Assembly: GCA_902806305.1 (NCBI GenBank)
Contig: CADCWC010000273.1
Location: forward strand, 1-5,711
DNA: 5,711 bases
DNA from: an uncultured Thermoleophilia bacterium
GTDB taxonomy: Bacteria > Actinomycetota > Thermoleophilia > Gaiellales > F1-60-MAGs149
Direction of reading: 5' to 3'
Of the stretch, positions 1 to 5,711 are shown in pieces. A program made the translations under genes and the position numbers. The notes under the pieces are model-generated. The model was not told where the DNA came from. It saw only the letters and a program-made list of their open reading frames with translations, and made no database searches. Position 1 is the first letter of the stretch; each line of letters begins with the position of its first letter.

Positions 1-731
1 CCCGTCACGCTGCGCGCCCCGGCCCCGCAGAAGTACAGGACCGCATCGGCCCCCTCGTCGGGCTCGACGGCGCGAGCGAGCGGCTGGCTCGACACGGCTT
101 CCTCGTAGAGCGCTCGGACCGAGACGTCGCGATCGGCGCGGACCGACGCGGTCGCCGTCTGCCAGATGTCCGTCCAGACGTTCCCCGGGCAGACGGCGTT
201 CACCGTGATGCCGAGCGGAGCCAGCTCGACCGCCGCGCCGCGGGTCAACGACAGCAGCGCCGCCTTGCTGGCCGCGTACCCCAGGAAGCCGGGCGCCGGG
301 CTACGGCCGACCCAGGACGCCACGTTGACGATGCGCCCACCACCGCAGGCGGCCATGTGCCGTGCGGCTGCCTGCATGGCGACGAACGGGCCGCGGACGT
401 TGGTGGCCAGCATCGCGTCGAGGTCGGCCGGGAGCGCGTCGAGGAGCGTCGCGCCCCGGTTGATCCCCGCGTTGTTCACGAGCACGTCGAGCCGCCCGAA
501 GCGGGCTGCAACGCCGTCGACGAAGCGACGGAGCTCGTCCGGGCGGGAGACGTCGACCTGGTCGGCCATCGTCCGGTGCTCGCCGAGCGTGGCGGCCACC
601 GCCCGCACCTCGGCGCCACGGGAGCAGAGGCCGAGCCGGTAGCCGCGGGCTGACAGGCGCTCGGCGACCACCCGTCCGATGCCGCGACCCGCACCCGTGA
701 CGATGGCGACGGCGTCGACGTCGGCGCTCAC
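1..731 (-). CDS. Classical short-chain dehydrogenase/reductase (SDR), C-terminus cut by window edge
   Basis: This is an NAD(P)-dependent oxidoreductase of the classical SDR family, probably cytosolic, interconverting a hydroxyl and a carbonyl group on an unknown substrate. The frame is open for 243 codons from a GTG at 731 to the window edge. The cofactor-binding glycine motif TGAGRGIG lies at residues 12-19, NNAG at 86-89, and the active-site tetrad is Asn111 (NVRG), Ser139 (NVASW), Tyr152 and Lys156 (YAASK). The usual PGNVWT segment follows, after ITVNAVC. The visible end, LYFCGAGARSVT, matches the segment that normally precedes the final 'TGQ..vDGG' stretch, so only roughly 10-20 residues should be missing. 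Basic residues in the glycine loop (Arg16) and after the second strand (Ser37-Arg38) hint at NADP(H), which is inference. GTG is chosen because it gives the standard short N-terminus and lies 13 bases after the preceding stop; its ribosome site is weak. It is the last visible gene of the operon. Family assignment is firm; substrate is unknown. Confidence 0.95.
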   Translation of the reverse strand, partial: MSADVDAVAIVTGAGRGIGRVVAERLSARGYRLGLCSRGAEVRAVAATLGEHRTMADQVDVSRPDELRRFVDGVAARFGRLDVLVNNAGINRGATLLDALPADLDAMLATNVRGPFVAMQAAARHMAACGGGRIVNVASWVGRSPAPGFLGYAASKAALLSLTRGAAVELAPLGITVNAVCPGNVWTDIWQTATASVRADRDVSVRALYEEAVSSQPLARAVEPDEGADAVLYFCGAGARSVT

Positions 732-744
732 GTCGTTCCGCCGC

Positions 745-1650
745 TCAGAGCGCCGCGACCATCTCGGCGTGCCGGCGAGGGGTCGGAGGGACCAACGGCA
801 GCCGCATCTCGGGCGAGGCGATGACGCCGCGGTGGTGGAGCGCGGTCTTCACGGCGGCCACGAAGTCCGGGGCGCCGAGCGCGACGTGGAAGAAGCGGAG
901 CGCCGGCTCGTACTCGGCCCAGGCGGCCTCCAGGTCCCCGGCCTCGAGCGCGCGCCACAGGCCGCTCGCCCGCTCCGGATAGATCATCGGCAAGGCGACC
1001 ATGGCGCCCTCCGCGCCGCGGGTCAGCTGGTGCCAGAGCACGACGTCGTCGCCCGCATGGACGACCAGGTCCGTGCCCGCGCGGAGCGCCGCCACCTTCT
1101 CGACGGCCGTGTCGGTCACCTTGATGTGCGTCAGCCGCGGAACCGCCTCGGCGAGCGCCGCGATGTCGGAGACGGCCAGCGACGTGTGGCTTGCGATCGG
1201 GTTGTCGTAGAGGCAGATGTCGGCCGGGGCGAAGTCACCGATCGCGCCGAAGTACGCGGTCAGCATCGACAGGTCGTTGGCGTAGTAGTTCGGGCAGGAC
1301 ACCATCAGCAGCGCCGCGCCGACGTCGCCGGCCACGTCCGCCAGGCGACGGGAGTGCTCGAGGCAGTTGTCGGAGATGGCCACGGCCAGCCGGTGCTGCC
1401 CTGCGGCGTGCTCGGCGCACGCTCGGATCAGTCGCTCGCGCTCGTCCATCGTCAGGCTCGCGACCTCGCCCACGCTGCCGCCCACGAGATAGCCCGCGAC
1501 GTGGTCGCCGAGGTAGTCGAGCTGCCGATGGAGGCTCGCCAGGTCCAGCCTGCCGTCCAGGAGCGGCGTGGCGATCGGCGGCAGGAACCCCGTCACACGC
1601 GTGGGCTCGGCCGTGACGGTCGTGTCCGGCTGCGATCGGGTCGTGCTCAT
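745..1650 (-). CDS. Divergent DapA-family (dihydrodipicolinate synthase / N-acetylneuraminate lyase) aldolase or hydro-lyase
   Basis: The gene encodes a complete 301-residue TIM-barrel enzyme of the class I Schiff-base lyase family, the usual family length. The N-terminal strand reads GFLPPIATPL (residues 21-30). Tyr148 in the YDNP motif matches the catalytic tyrosine, and Lys177 in HIKVTDT matches the Schiff-base lysine, so carbinolamine chemistry on a 2-oxo acid or aldehyde is expected. The loop that is GTTGE in dihydrodipicolinate synthase is GSVGE here (58-62), so both threonines are changed. The arginine that follows YNxPxR in lysine-pathway enzymes is absent (YDNPIASH). A role in lysine synthesis is therefore unlikely; a catabolic aldolase, dehydratase or deaminase is more plausible (inference). 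The frame stays open upstream into hyuB, but the ATG at 1650 is chosen because it overlaps the hyuB stop as ATGA and has a GAGGTG ribosome site 5 bases upstream. The family is certain; the reaction is not known. Confidence 0.93.
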   Translation of the reverse strand: MSTTRSQPDTTVTAEPTRVTGFLPPIATPLLDGRLDLASLHRQLDYLGDHVAGYLVGGSVGEVASLTMDERERLIRACAEHAAGQHRLAVAISDNCLEHSRRLADVAGDVGAALLMVSCPNYYANDLSMLTAYFGAIGDFAPADICLYDNPIASHTSLAVSDIAALAEAVPRLTHIKVTDTAVEKVAALRAGTDLVVHAGDDVVLWHQLTRGAEGAMVALPMIYPERASGLWRALEAGDLEAAWAEYEPALRFFHVALGAPDFVAAVKTALHHRGVIASPEMRLPLVPPTPRRHAEMVAAL

Positions 1651-3431
1651 GACGGCACCTCGGACTCCCGGCGCCGCCGGGCGGTCGCCTCGCGGTCGAC
1701 GGAACCGGCGTCGTCCAACACGACGCCGTACTCGGCCTCGGCCTGTTCGGCCGGGATGAAGCCCTGCCGCACGTCCTCCTCGATCTGCGCGGCGTCCCGT
1801 TCGAGCGGATCGCCATAGCCGCCGCCGCCGGAGGTCACGATCCGCACCCGGTCGCCTTCGCGGAGGTAGACGTCGGAGAACTTGCCGTTGCAGGCGACGC
1901 CGCACGCCTCGCTGAACGTCCGGAAGTCGTCCTCCCCGGCGCGGGCGACGTACATGCCGGAGTTCCGGCCCGGGCCGCCGCCGTAGAGCCCCCACGGCTG
2001 CTGCTCCTCCTTCTCGATGAAGCAGGAGATGCGCATGTACTCGGACGTCACGCGGAACTGACGCGTGTAGCCGAACCCGCCGCGATTCCGACCGGGGCCC
2101 GCGGACCCCTCGTGGATGGCCAGCTGCTCGTGCAGCATCGGGTAGCGCGTCTCGAGGATCTCCACCGGCTGGAGCGCGCAGTTGCCGTTCGGGATGCAGA
2201 GCGCGTTGTTGCCGTCCTTGGTCGCGCGACCGCCCCAGCCGCAGCCCTCGTTGGTGAGGTTCGCGAACGTGTCCCCCGTCTCCGGGTGCACGCCGCCCAC
2301 CGCGACAAGCGCCGACGTGCCGCCGTCGTGCGCCGAGACACGGTCCGGGAGGGCGCCGGAGAGCGCGCCGTAGATCGCCATCACGAGGTGCGGGTGGATC
2401 TCGGAGTTGCCGCCGACGCTCGCGCCGGGATAGGCCACGTTCACGATGGTCCCGTGCGGCGCGATGATCCGCACCGGCCGGTAGCAGCCGTGGTTCGACG
2501 GGATCGAGTGGTCGGTCAGGTGCAGGAGCGCGTTGTACGTGGCCGAGGCTGTCACGCCGTACGTGCAGTTGACGGGTCCGCGGCGTTGCGGATCGGAGCC
2601 GGTGTAGTCGACGGTCAGTTGGTCGCCCTCGATGTGGACGCGCAGCTTCAGCAGCGCGGGCTCCCGCGTGACGCCGTCGTTCTCGATGACGTGGTCCTCG
2701 AAGGGGTAGTCCCCGTCCGGCATCTCGGCGATCTCCGCCCGCATCCGACGCTCGGAGTAGTCCTTGATCGCCTCGCCGAGCGCTCGGAACCGGGCCCGGC
2801 CGTGCTTGGCGACGATCTCGTGGATCCGCCGCTCACCGACGTGGAGCGAGCCGATCATCGAGCGCAGGTCGCCGTAGGAGATCCGCGGCGTCCGCACGTT
2901 GGCCATGATGATGTTCCACACCGCCTCGACGTCCCGGCCGCCCTCGATGATCTTGAGCGGCGGGATGCGCAGGCCCTCCTGGAACACCTCGGTGGCGTCG
3001 CCCGCGAACCCGCCCGGGACCTTGCCGCCGACCTCGGTCATGTGGCCGATGCAGGCGGTGTAGGCGATCAGCTCACCGTCGTCGAAGACCGGCTTGATGA
3101 CGCAGTACTCCGGGAGGTGGCACCCGCCGCGGAACGGGTCGTTGTGGAAGACGACGTCGCCCTCGTGGAAGTTCTCGGCGCCGATCTCGAGGATCGTCCA
3201 CTCGACGACGTAGATGATCGCGCCCAGGTGCGCGGGGCAGAACTCCGCCTGGGCGATCATCTCGCCGCCCGCGTCGAAGATGGCGCACGAGAAGTCGAGG
3301 CCTTCGTTGAAGAGCGGCGAGTACGACGTGTTCCGCATCGCGATGCCCATCTCGCGAGCCGTCGTGACGAGGTAGTTGTTGACGACCTGGAGCGTCACCT
3401 GGTCGATCGGCGGTGCCGCGACGTCGCTCAT
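1647..3431 (-). CDS. hyuB: HyuB-type subunit (N-methylhydantoinase B / oxoprolinase / acetone carboxylase alpha-like superfamily)
   Basis: The gene encodes a complete 594-residue protein, within the usual range for this family. HyuB proteins pair with HyuA in ATP-dependent ring-opening of hydantoins, 5-oxoproline or lactams, or in carboxylation of ketones. Family motifs appear in order: DFSCAIFDAGGEMIAQ (46-61) and PAHLGA (66-71); HNDPFRGGCHLPE (96-108); GHMTEVGGKVPG (129-140); ATEVFQEGLRIPP (146-158); DYTGSDPQ (275-282); PSNHGCYRPV (311-320); NEGCGWGGRATKDG (394-407); and the glycine-rich TSGGGGYGDPLERD (533-546) with the typical YGVVLDDAGSVD tail. No signal peptide or membrane segment is evident, so it should be cytosolic. 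The ATG overlaps the hyuA stop as ATGA and has AGGAAG/AGGT purine stretches upstream. Usual aspartates in THLPD and HHxDVGG are glutamates here (Glu108, Glu133), and Met131 replaces the common second histidine, judged from remembered family consensus. The symbol is a family label; substrate is undetermined. Confidence 0.95.
   Translation of the reverse strand: MSDVAAPPIDQVTLQVVNNYLVTTAREMGIAMRNTSYSPLFNEGLDFSCAIFDAGGEMIAQAEFCPAHLGAIIYVVEWTILEIGAENFHEGDVVFHNDPFRGGCHLPEYCVIKPVFDDGELIAYTACIGHMTEVGGKVPGGFAGDATEVFQEGLRIPPLKIIEGGRDVEAVWNIIMANVRTPRISYGDLRSMIGSLHVGERRIHEIVAKHGRARFRALGEAIKDYSERRMRAEIAEMPDGDYPFEDHVIENDGVTREPALLKLRVHIEGDQLTVDYTGSDPQRRGPVNCTYGVTASATYNALLHLTDHSIPSNHGCYRPVRIIAPHGTIVNVAYPGASVGGNSEIHPHLVMAIYGALSGALPDRVSAHDGGTSALVAVGGVHPETGDTFANLTNEGCGWGGRATKDGNNALCIPNGNCALQPVEILETRYPMLHEQLAIHEGSAGPGRNRGGFGYTRQFRVTSEYMRISCFIEKEEQQPWGLYGGGPGRNSGMYVARAGEDDFRTFSEACGVACNGKFSDVYLREGDRVRIVTSGGGGYGDPLERDAAQIEEDVRQGFIPAEQAEAEYGVVLDDAGSVDREATARRRRESEVPS
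1656..1661 (-). promoter_or_regulatory. Ribosome binding site for the DapA-family gene
   Basis: On the minus strand the bases read GAGGTG, five bases before the ATG at 1650, a good Shine-Dalgarno match with normal spacing. It lies inside the last codons of hyuB and decides the start against the long in-frame upstream extension. Confidence 0.75.
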
Positions 3432-5506
3432 GCACGACCTGCTTCCTGGACGGCCTGGTCGTCACCGGACGCATCGAGGACGTGGAGCAGCAGGTTGCCG
3501 TAGCCGTCCACCTCCACGCGTCGGCCGGGATGCACCAGCGTGGTGGACATCTGTTCCTCGATCACCGCGGGGCCGGTGAAGACCGCGGCCGCGGGCAGGG
3601 AGTCGCGACGGTAGACGGCGGTCGGCAGCCAGCCGCCGTCACGGAAGTAGACCGACCGCTCGCCGTCCGGCGCCAGCGTGCCGCCGGGATCCATCGGCGT
3701 CAACGTCGGCTTGTCCGTCACGCCGACGGCGCTCATCTTGACGTGCACCAGCTCGACGATCTCCCCGGGGATGTCGTAGCCGTAGAGGCGCCGGTGCTCG
3801 GCCTCGAAACGGGCGATGGTCTCGTCCAGCTGCTCGGCGCCGACCCGTCCGTCCGCCACCGCCAGCGGGATGTCGGTGCTGTGGTTCTGGCCGAGGTAGC
3901 GCATCTCGACGGTCGGCTCCAGCACGGGTGTGCCGCTGTACCCCTCCGCCGCGATGCGGCGGAGGGCGGCGTCCCGGAGCCGCTCGACGACCGCGTCGAG
4001 GCGGTCGAGGTCGATGAGGTCCGAGCGGAAGCCCGTGGTCACCGACTCGTCCACGCGCATGTCCGCGGTCATCAGCCCGAACGACGAGAAGACGCCCTGG
4101 TGGATCGGGGCGAGCACCTCGCGCGCGCCGATGATCTCGGCCAGGGCGCTCGCGTGCAGGGAGCACGCGCCGCCGAAGGAGACCAGCGTGAAGTCGCGGG
4201 GGTCGAGGCCACGGTCGATCGACACGAGCCGGATGGCGTTGACCATGTTGAAGTCGACGAGGTCGATCACCGACATGGCGACCTCCTCCCACGTCATCCC
4301 GAGCACGTCCCCGAGGCGGCCGAGGGCCTCGACCGAACGGTCGCGGTCGAGCCGCATCTCGCCGCCCAGGAAGTTCTCCGGGTTGATCCGGCCGAGCGCC
4401 ACGTTGGCGTCGGTGACGGTGGCCTCCTCGCCGCCCCGGCCGTAGCACGCAGGCCCGGGATGGGCCCCGGCCGACCGTGGGCCGACACGCAGCAACCCGC
4501 CCTTGTCGATCCAGGCCACCGAGCCGCCACCCGCACCGACGGTGCGCACGTCGACCATCGGGGTGTACACGGGCAGGCCCCACTCGATCTCGAACTCCGT
4601 CGTGCGGTTCGCCTCGCCGTCCGCGATCAGGCTGACGTCGAAGCTCGTGCCCCCCATGTCCATCGAGATCAGGTTGCGGCGACCGAGGAGCCGACCGAAG
4701 AACAGCGTGCTGAGCACGCCGCCCACCGGCCCGGAGACCATCAGGTCGACCGGCTTCGAGGCCGCGGCGCGATGGTCGACGAGACCGCCGTTCGACTTCA
4801 TGATCAGGAAGTTGGCGTGCACGCCGATCGGGTCGAGTCCGCCCGCCACGTCGGCGACGTAGTCCTGCACCAGCGTCTTCAGGAACGCGTCGGCGAGCGT
4901 GGTGCTCATGCGGTCGTACTCGCGCCAGCGCGGGAACACCTCATGCGACAGTGAGACGCGGGCCTCGGGATGCTCCTCGGCGATGATCTCCCGCATGCGG
5001 AGCTCGTGAGCCGGGTTGACGTAGGAGAAGAGGAAGCAGACGGCGATGTCCTGCAGACCCGCCGCCCGGAGCTGCCGCACCGCCGCCCTCGCCCCGTCCT
5101 CGTCGAGCGGCGTGAGCTCGTGGCCACGGTAGTCGCAGCGCTCGTCGACCTCGAGGCAGTGCCGACGCTCGACGTAGGGCTGCGGCTTGTCCCAGGTCAG
5201 GTCGTAGTGGTGCTTGCGGTTCATCCGCTGGATGAACACCACGTCGCTGAAGCCGCGGGTGGCGATCAGGCCCGGGAGCGTCCGCTTGCGCTCGAGCAGC
5301 GCGTTCGTGCCGACGGTCGTGCCGTGCACGAGGTCCCGGATCCGCCCGTTGTCCACGCCCGCCTTGGTGATGACGGCGTTCACGCCGGAGCTGGGCTCGG
5401 TCGGCGTACTGGGCGCCTTCGTCACCGTGATCGCGCCCGACTCCTCGTCGAAGAGGGTCAGGTCCGTGAACGTCCCGCCGACGTCGATCCCGACCCGGAC
5501 GCTCAC
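3428..5506 (-). CDS. hyuA: HyuA-type ATP-binding subunit (N-methylhydantoinase A / oxoprolinase / acetone carboxylase beta-like superfamily)
   Basis: The gene encodes a complete 692-residue protein with the normal three-part layout: N-terminal hydantoinase A domain, central ASKHA ATPase-like domain and C-terminal domain. In family members this subunit hydrolyses ATP to activate the substrate for the HyuB partner. Numbered from the GTG at 5506, phosphate-1 motif DVGGTFTD is at 8-15, HGTTVGTNALLER at 61-73, EYDRMSTTLADAF at 196-208, SNGGL at 238-242, phosphate-2 motif DMGGTSFDVSLI at 283-294, VGAGGGS at 323-329, AGAHPGPACYGRGG at 346-359, FGGACSLHA at 444-452 and RYLGQNHSTDIPL at 536-548. The frame extends to another GTG at 5560, but the GTG at 5506 puts the glycine motif at the usual distance from the N-terminus and overlaps the preceding stop as GTGA. 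FGGACSLHA differs from the usual FGGAGPLHA. Together with hyuB it should form a hetero-oligomer. Whether the activity is amidohydrolase or carboxylase cannot be told. Confidence 0.95.
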   Translation of the reverse strand: MSVRVGIDVGGTFTDLTLFDEESGAITVTKAPSTPTEPSSGVNAVITKAGVDNGRIRDLVHGTTVGTNALLERKRTLPGLIATRGFSDVVFIQRMNRKHHYDLTWDKPQPYVERRHCLEVDERCDYRGHELTPLDEDGARAAVRQLRAAGLQDIAVCFLFSYVNPAHELRMREIIAEEHPEARVSLSHEVFPRWREYDRMSTTLADAFLKTLVQDYVADVAGGLDPIGVHANFLIMKSNGGLVDHRAAASKPVDLMVSGPVGGVLSTLFFGRLLGRRNLISMDMGGTSFDVSLIADGEANRTTEFEIEWGLPVYTPMVDVRTVGAGGGSVAWIDKGGLLRVGPRSAGAHPGPACYGRGGEEATVTDANVALGRINPENFLGGEMRLDRDRSVEALGRLGDVLGMTWEEVAMSVIDLVDFNMVNAIRLVSIDRGLDPRDFTLVSFGGACSLHASALAEIIGAREVLAPIHQGVFSSFGLMTADMRVDESVTTGFRSDLIDLDRLDAVVERLRDAALRRIAAEGYSGTPVLEPTVEMRYLGQNHSTDIPLAVADGRVGAEQLDETIARFEAEHRRLYGYDIPGEIVELVHVKMSAVGVTDKPTLTPMDPGGTLAPDGERSVYFRDGGWLPTAVYRRDSLPAAAVFTGPAVIEEQMSTTLVHPGRRVEVDGYGNLLLHVLDASGDDQAVQEAGRA
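3437..3447 (-). promoter_or_regulatory. Ribosome binding site region for hyuB
   Basis: On the minus strand the bases read AGGAAGCAGGT, with the final AGGT five bases before the ATG at 3431 and AGGAAG about ten bases before it. Either part can pair with the 16S rRNA tail. It lies within the end of hyuA, consistent with coupled translation. Confidence 0.6.
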
Positions 5507-5711
5507 AGGAGCACCGCCGTCGGCCGCCGTCCGCTTCCGGTCGTGCCGGTGGCGGCCCACTCCCCGCGGTCGGCGAGCCCGACGAGCTCGGCGTACTCGT
5601 CGCGGCAGAGCTCCGAGCAGAAGACGAGCGTCCTGCCGTCCTCGCCGCGCCCGACGATGCGGGCCCGGCGCGTGTGAACCATGATCCCGCAGCGGGCGCA
5701 GTGCGGGAACT
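5503..5711 (-). CDS. Small zinc-knuckle protein (CxxCG ... FCSxxC), C-terminal part, N-terminus outside window
   Basis: An open frame enters at the window edge and ends at a TGA overlapping the hyuA GTG start as GTGA. The visible 68 residues start FPHCARCGIMVHTRRARIVG and continue through a hydrophilic link to LVFCSELCRDEYAELVG. This gives two cysteine pairs, Cys4/Cys7 and Cys31/Cys35, the arrangement of a four-cysteine treble-clef or TRASH/YHS/MYM-like zinc site with its hallmark FCS. The remaining tail, about 30 residues from the GEWAATG segment, is low in complexity and probably disordered. An internal ATG at visible residue 10 would remove the first cysteine pair, so the true start is upstream. 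Position and overlap suggest it is made together with HyuA/HyuB, as a metal-binding third subunit, assembly factor or metal carrier. Acetone and acetophenone carboxylases have a small zinc-containing gamma-type subunit, but the cysteine spacing here does not obviously match it. That comparison is only an idea; I do not recognise the family with certainty. Confidence 0.8.
   Translation of the reverse strand, partial: FPHCARCGIMVHTRRARIVGRGEDGRTLVFCSELCRDEYAELVGLADRGEWAATGTTGSGRRPTAVLL

Noticed and set aside
166..642. Plus-strand open frame of 158 codons opposite the SDR
   Set aside because: Ser/Arg/Ala/Thr-rich shadow; the minus strand carries every SDR motif.
732..744. Promoter or terminator between the DapA-family gene and the SDR
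   Set aside because: The 13-base gap is too short, and no hairpin with a T-run or -35/-10 pair was seen.
679..1818. Plus-strand open frame of 379 codons opposite the DapA-family gene
   Set aside because: No domain or motif and a composition biased by GC-rich third positions; the opposite strand has a clear enzyme.
1651..1995. In-frame upstream extension of the DapA-family gene, which would give about 416 residues
   Set aside because: The added part is an Arg/Gly-rich out-of-frame reading of the hyuB C-terminus. The ATG at 1650 has a ribosome site, an ATGA overlap and the normal family N-terminus.
2112..3503. Plus-strand open frame of 463 codons opposite hyuB
   Set aside because: Same low-complexity antisense composition (runs of V, R, D, H, L); the minus strand encodes an intact HyuB.
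3413..4954. Plus-strand open frame of 513 codons opposite hyuA
   Set aside because: Its translation is dominated by Arg, His, Val, Asp, Glu and Ala with no recognisable motif. It is the expected antisense shadow of a high-GC gene whose minus-strand frame has complete HyuA motifs.
5507..5560. 18-codon N-terminal extension of HyuA from the GTG at 5560
   Set aside because: It is an out-of-frame reading of the zinc-knuckle gene, is Arg/His-rich and not family-like. The GTG at 5506 fits the family N-terminus and the 4-base overlap.

Overview
The window is very GC-rich, with G or C at most third codon positions and frequent GTG starts. It is packed on one strand with a single minus-strand gene cluster. 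This fits a high-GC bacterium, most likely an actinobacterium, but nothing in the sequence fixes the genus. No RNA gene, insertion sequence, CRISPR array, convincing terminator or promoter was found. The only non-coding stretch is 13 bases, and both ends of the cluster run out of the window.

Read in the direction of transcription (high to low coordinates), the order is as follows. (1) The 3' end of a small zinc-knuckle protein gene (5711-5503), with a CxxCG pair and an FCSxxC pair. (2) A hyuA-type gene (5506-3428), an ATP-binding ASKHA-fold subunit of the N-methylhydantoinase A / oxoprolinase / acetone carboxylase superfamily. (3) A hyuB-type gene (3431-1647), the partner subunit. (4) A divergent member of the dihydrodipicolinate synthase / N-acetylneuraminate lyase (DapA) family (1650-745). 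(5) A classical short-chain dehydrogenase/reductase (731-1), cut by the window edge shortly before its C-terminus.

The first four genes are joined by three successive 4-base stop/start overlaps (GTGA, ATGA, ATGA), and the fifth follows after 13 bases. They are therefore very probably one translationally coupled operon. HyuA and HyuB should form an ATP-dependent complex that hydrolyses a cyclic amide (hydantoin, 5-oxoproline or lactam type) or carboxylates a ketone. The Schiff-base lyase and the oxidoreductase would then act on the product or on a related intermediate. The substrate cannot be read from the sequence.

The points most worth attention are three. The cysteine-rich small gene is welded to the front of hyuA and could be a third, metal-binding subunit or factor. 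The DapA-family enzyme keeps the Schiff-base lysine and the tyrosine but has lost both threonines of the GTTGE loop and the arginine that defines true dihydrodipicolinate synthase. In HyuB, motifs likely to bind metal carry parallel Asp-to-Glu changes. None of these demonstrates a new system, but together they suggest a substrate outside the well-known hydantoinase, oxoprolinase and lysine-synthesis roles.
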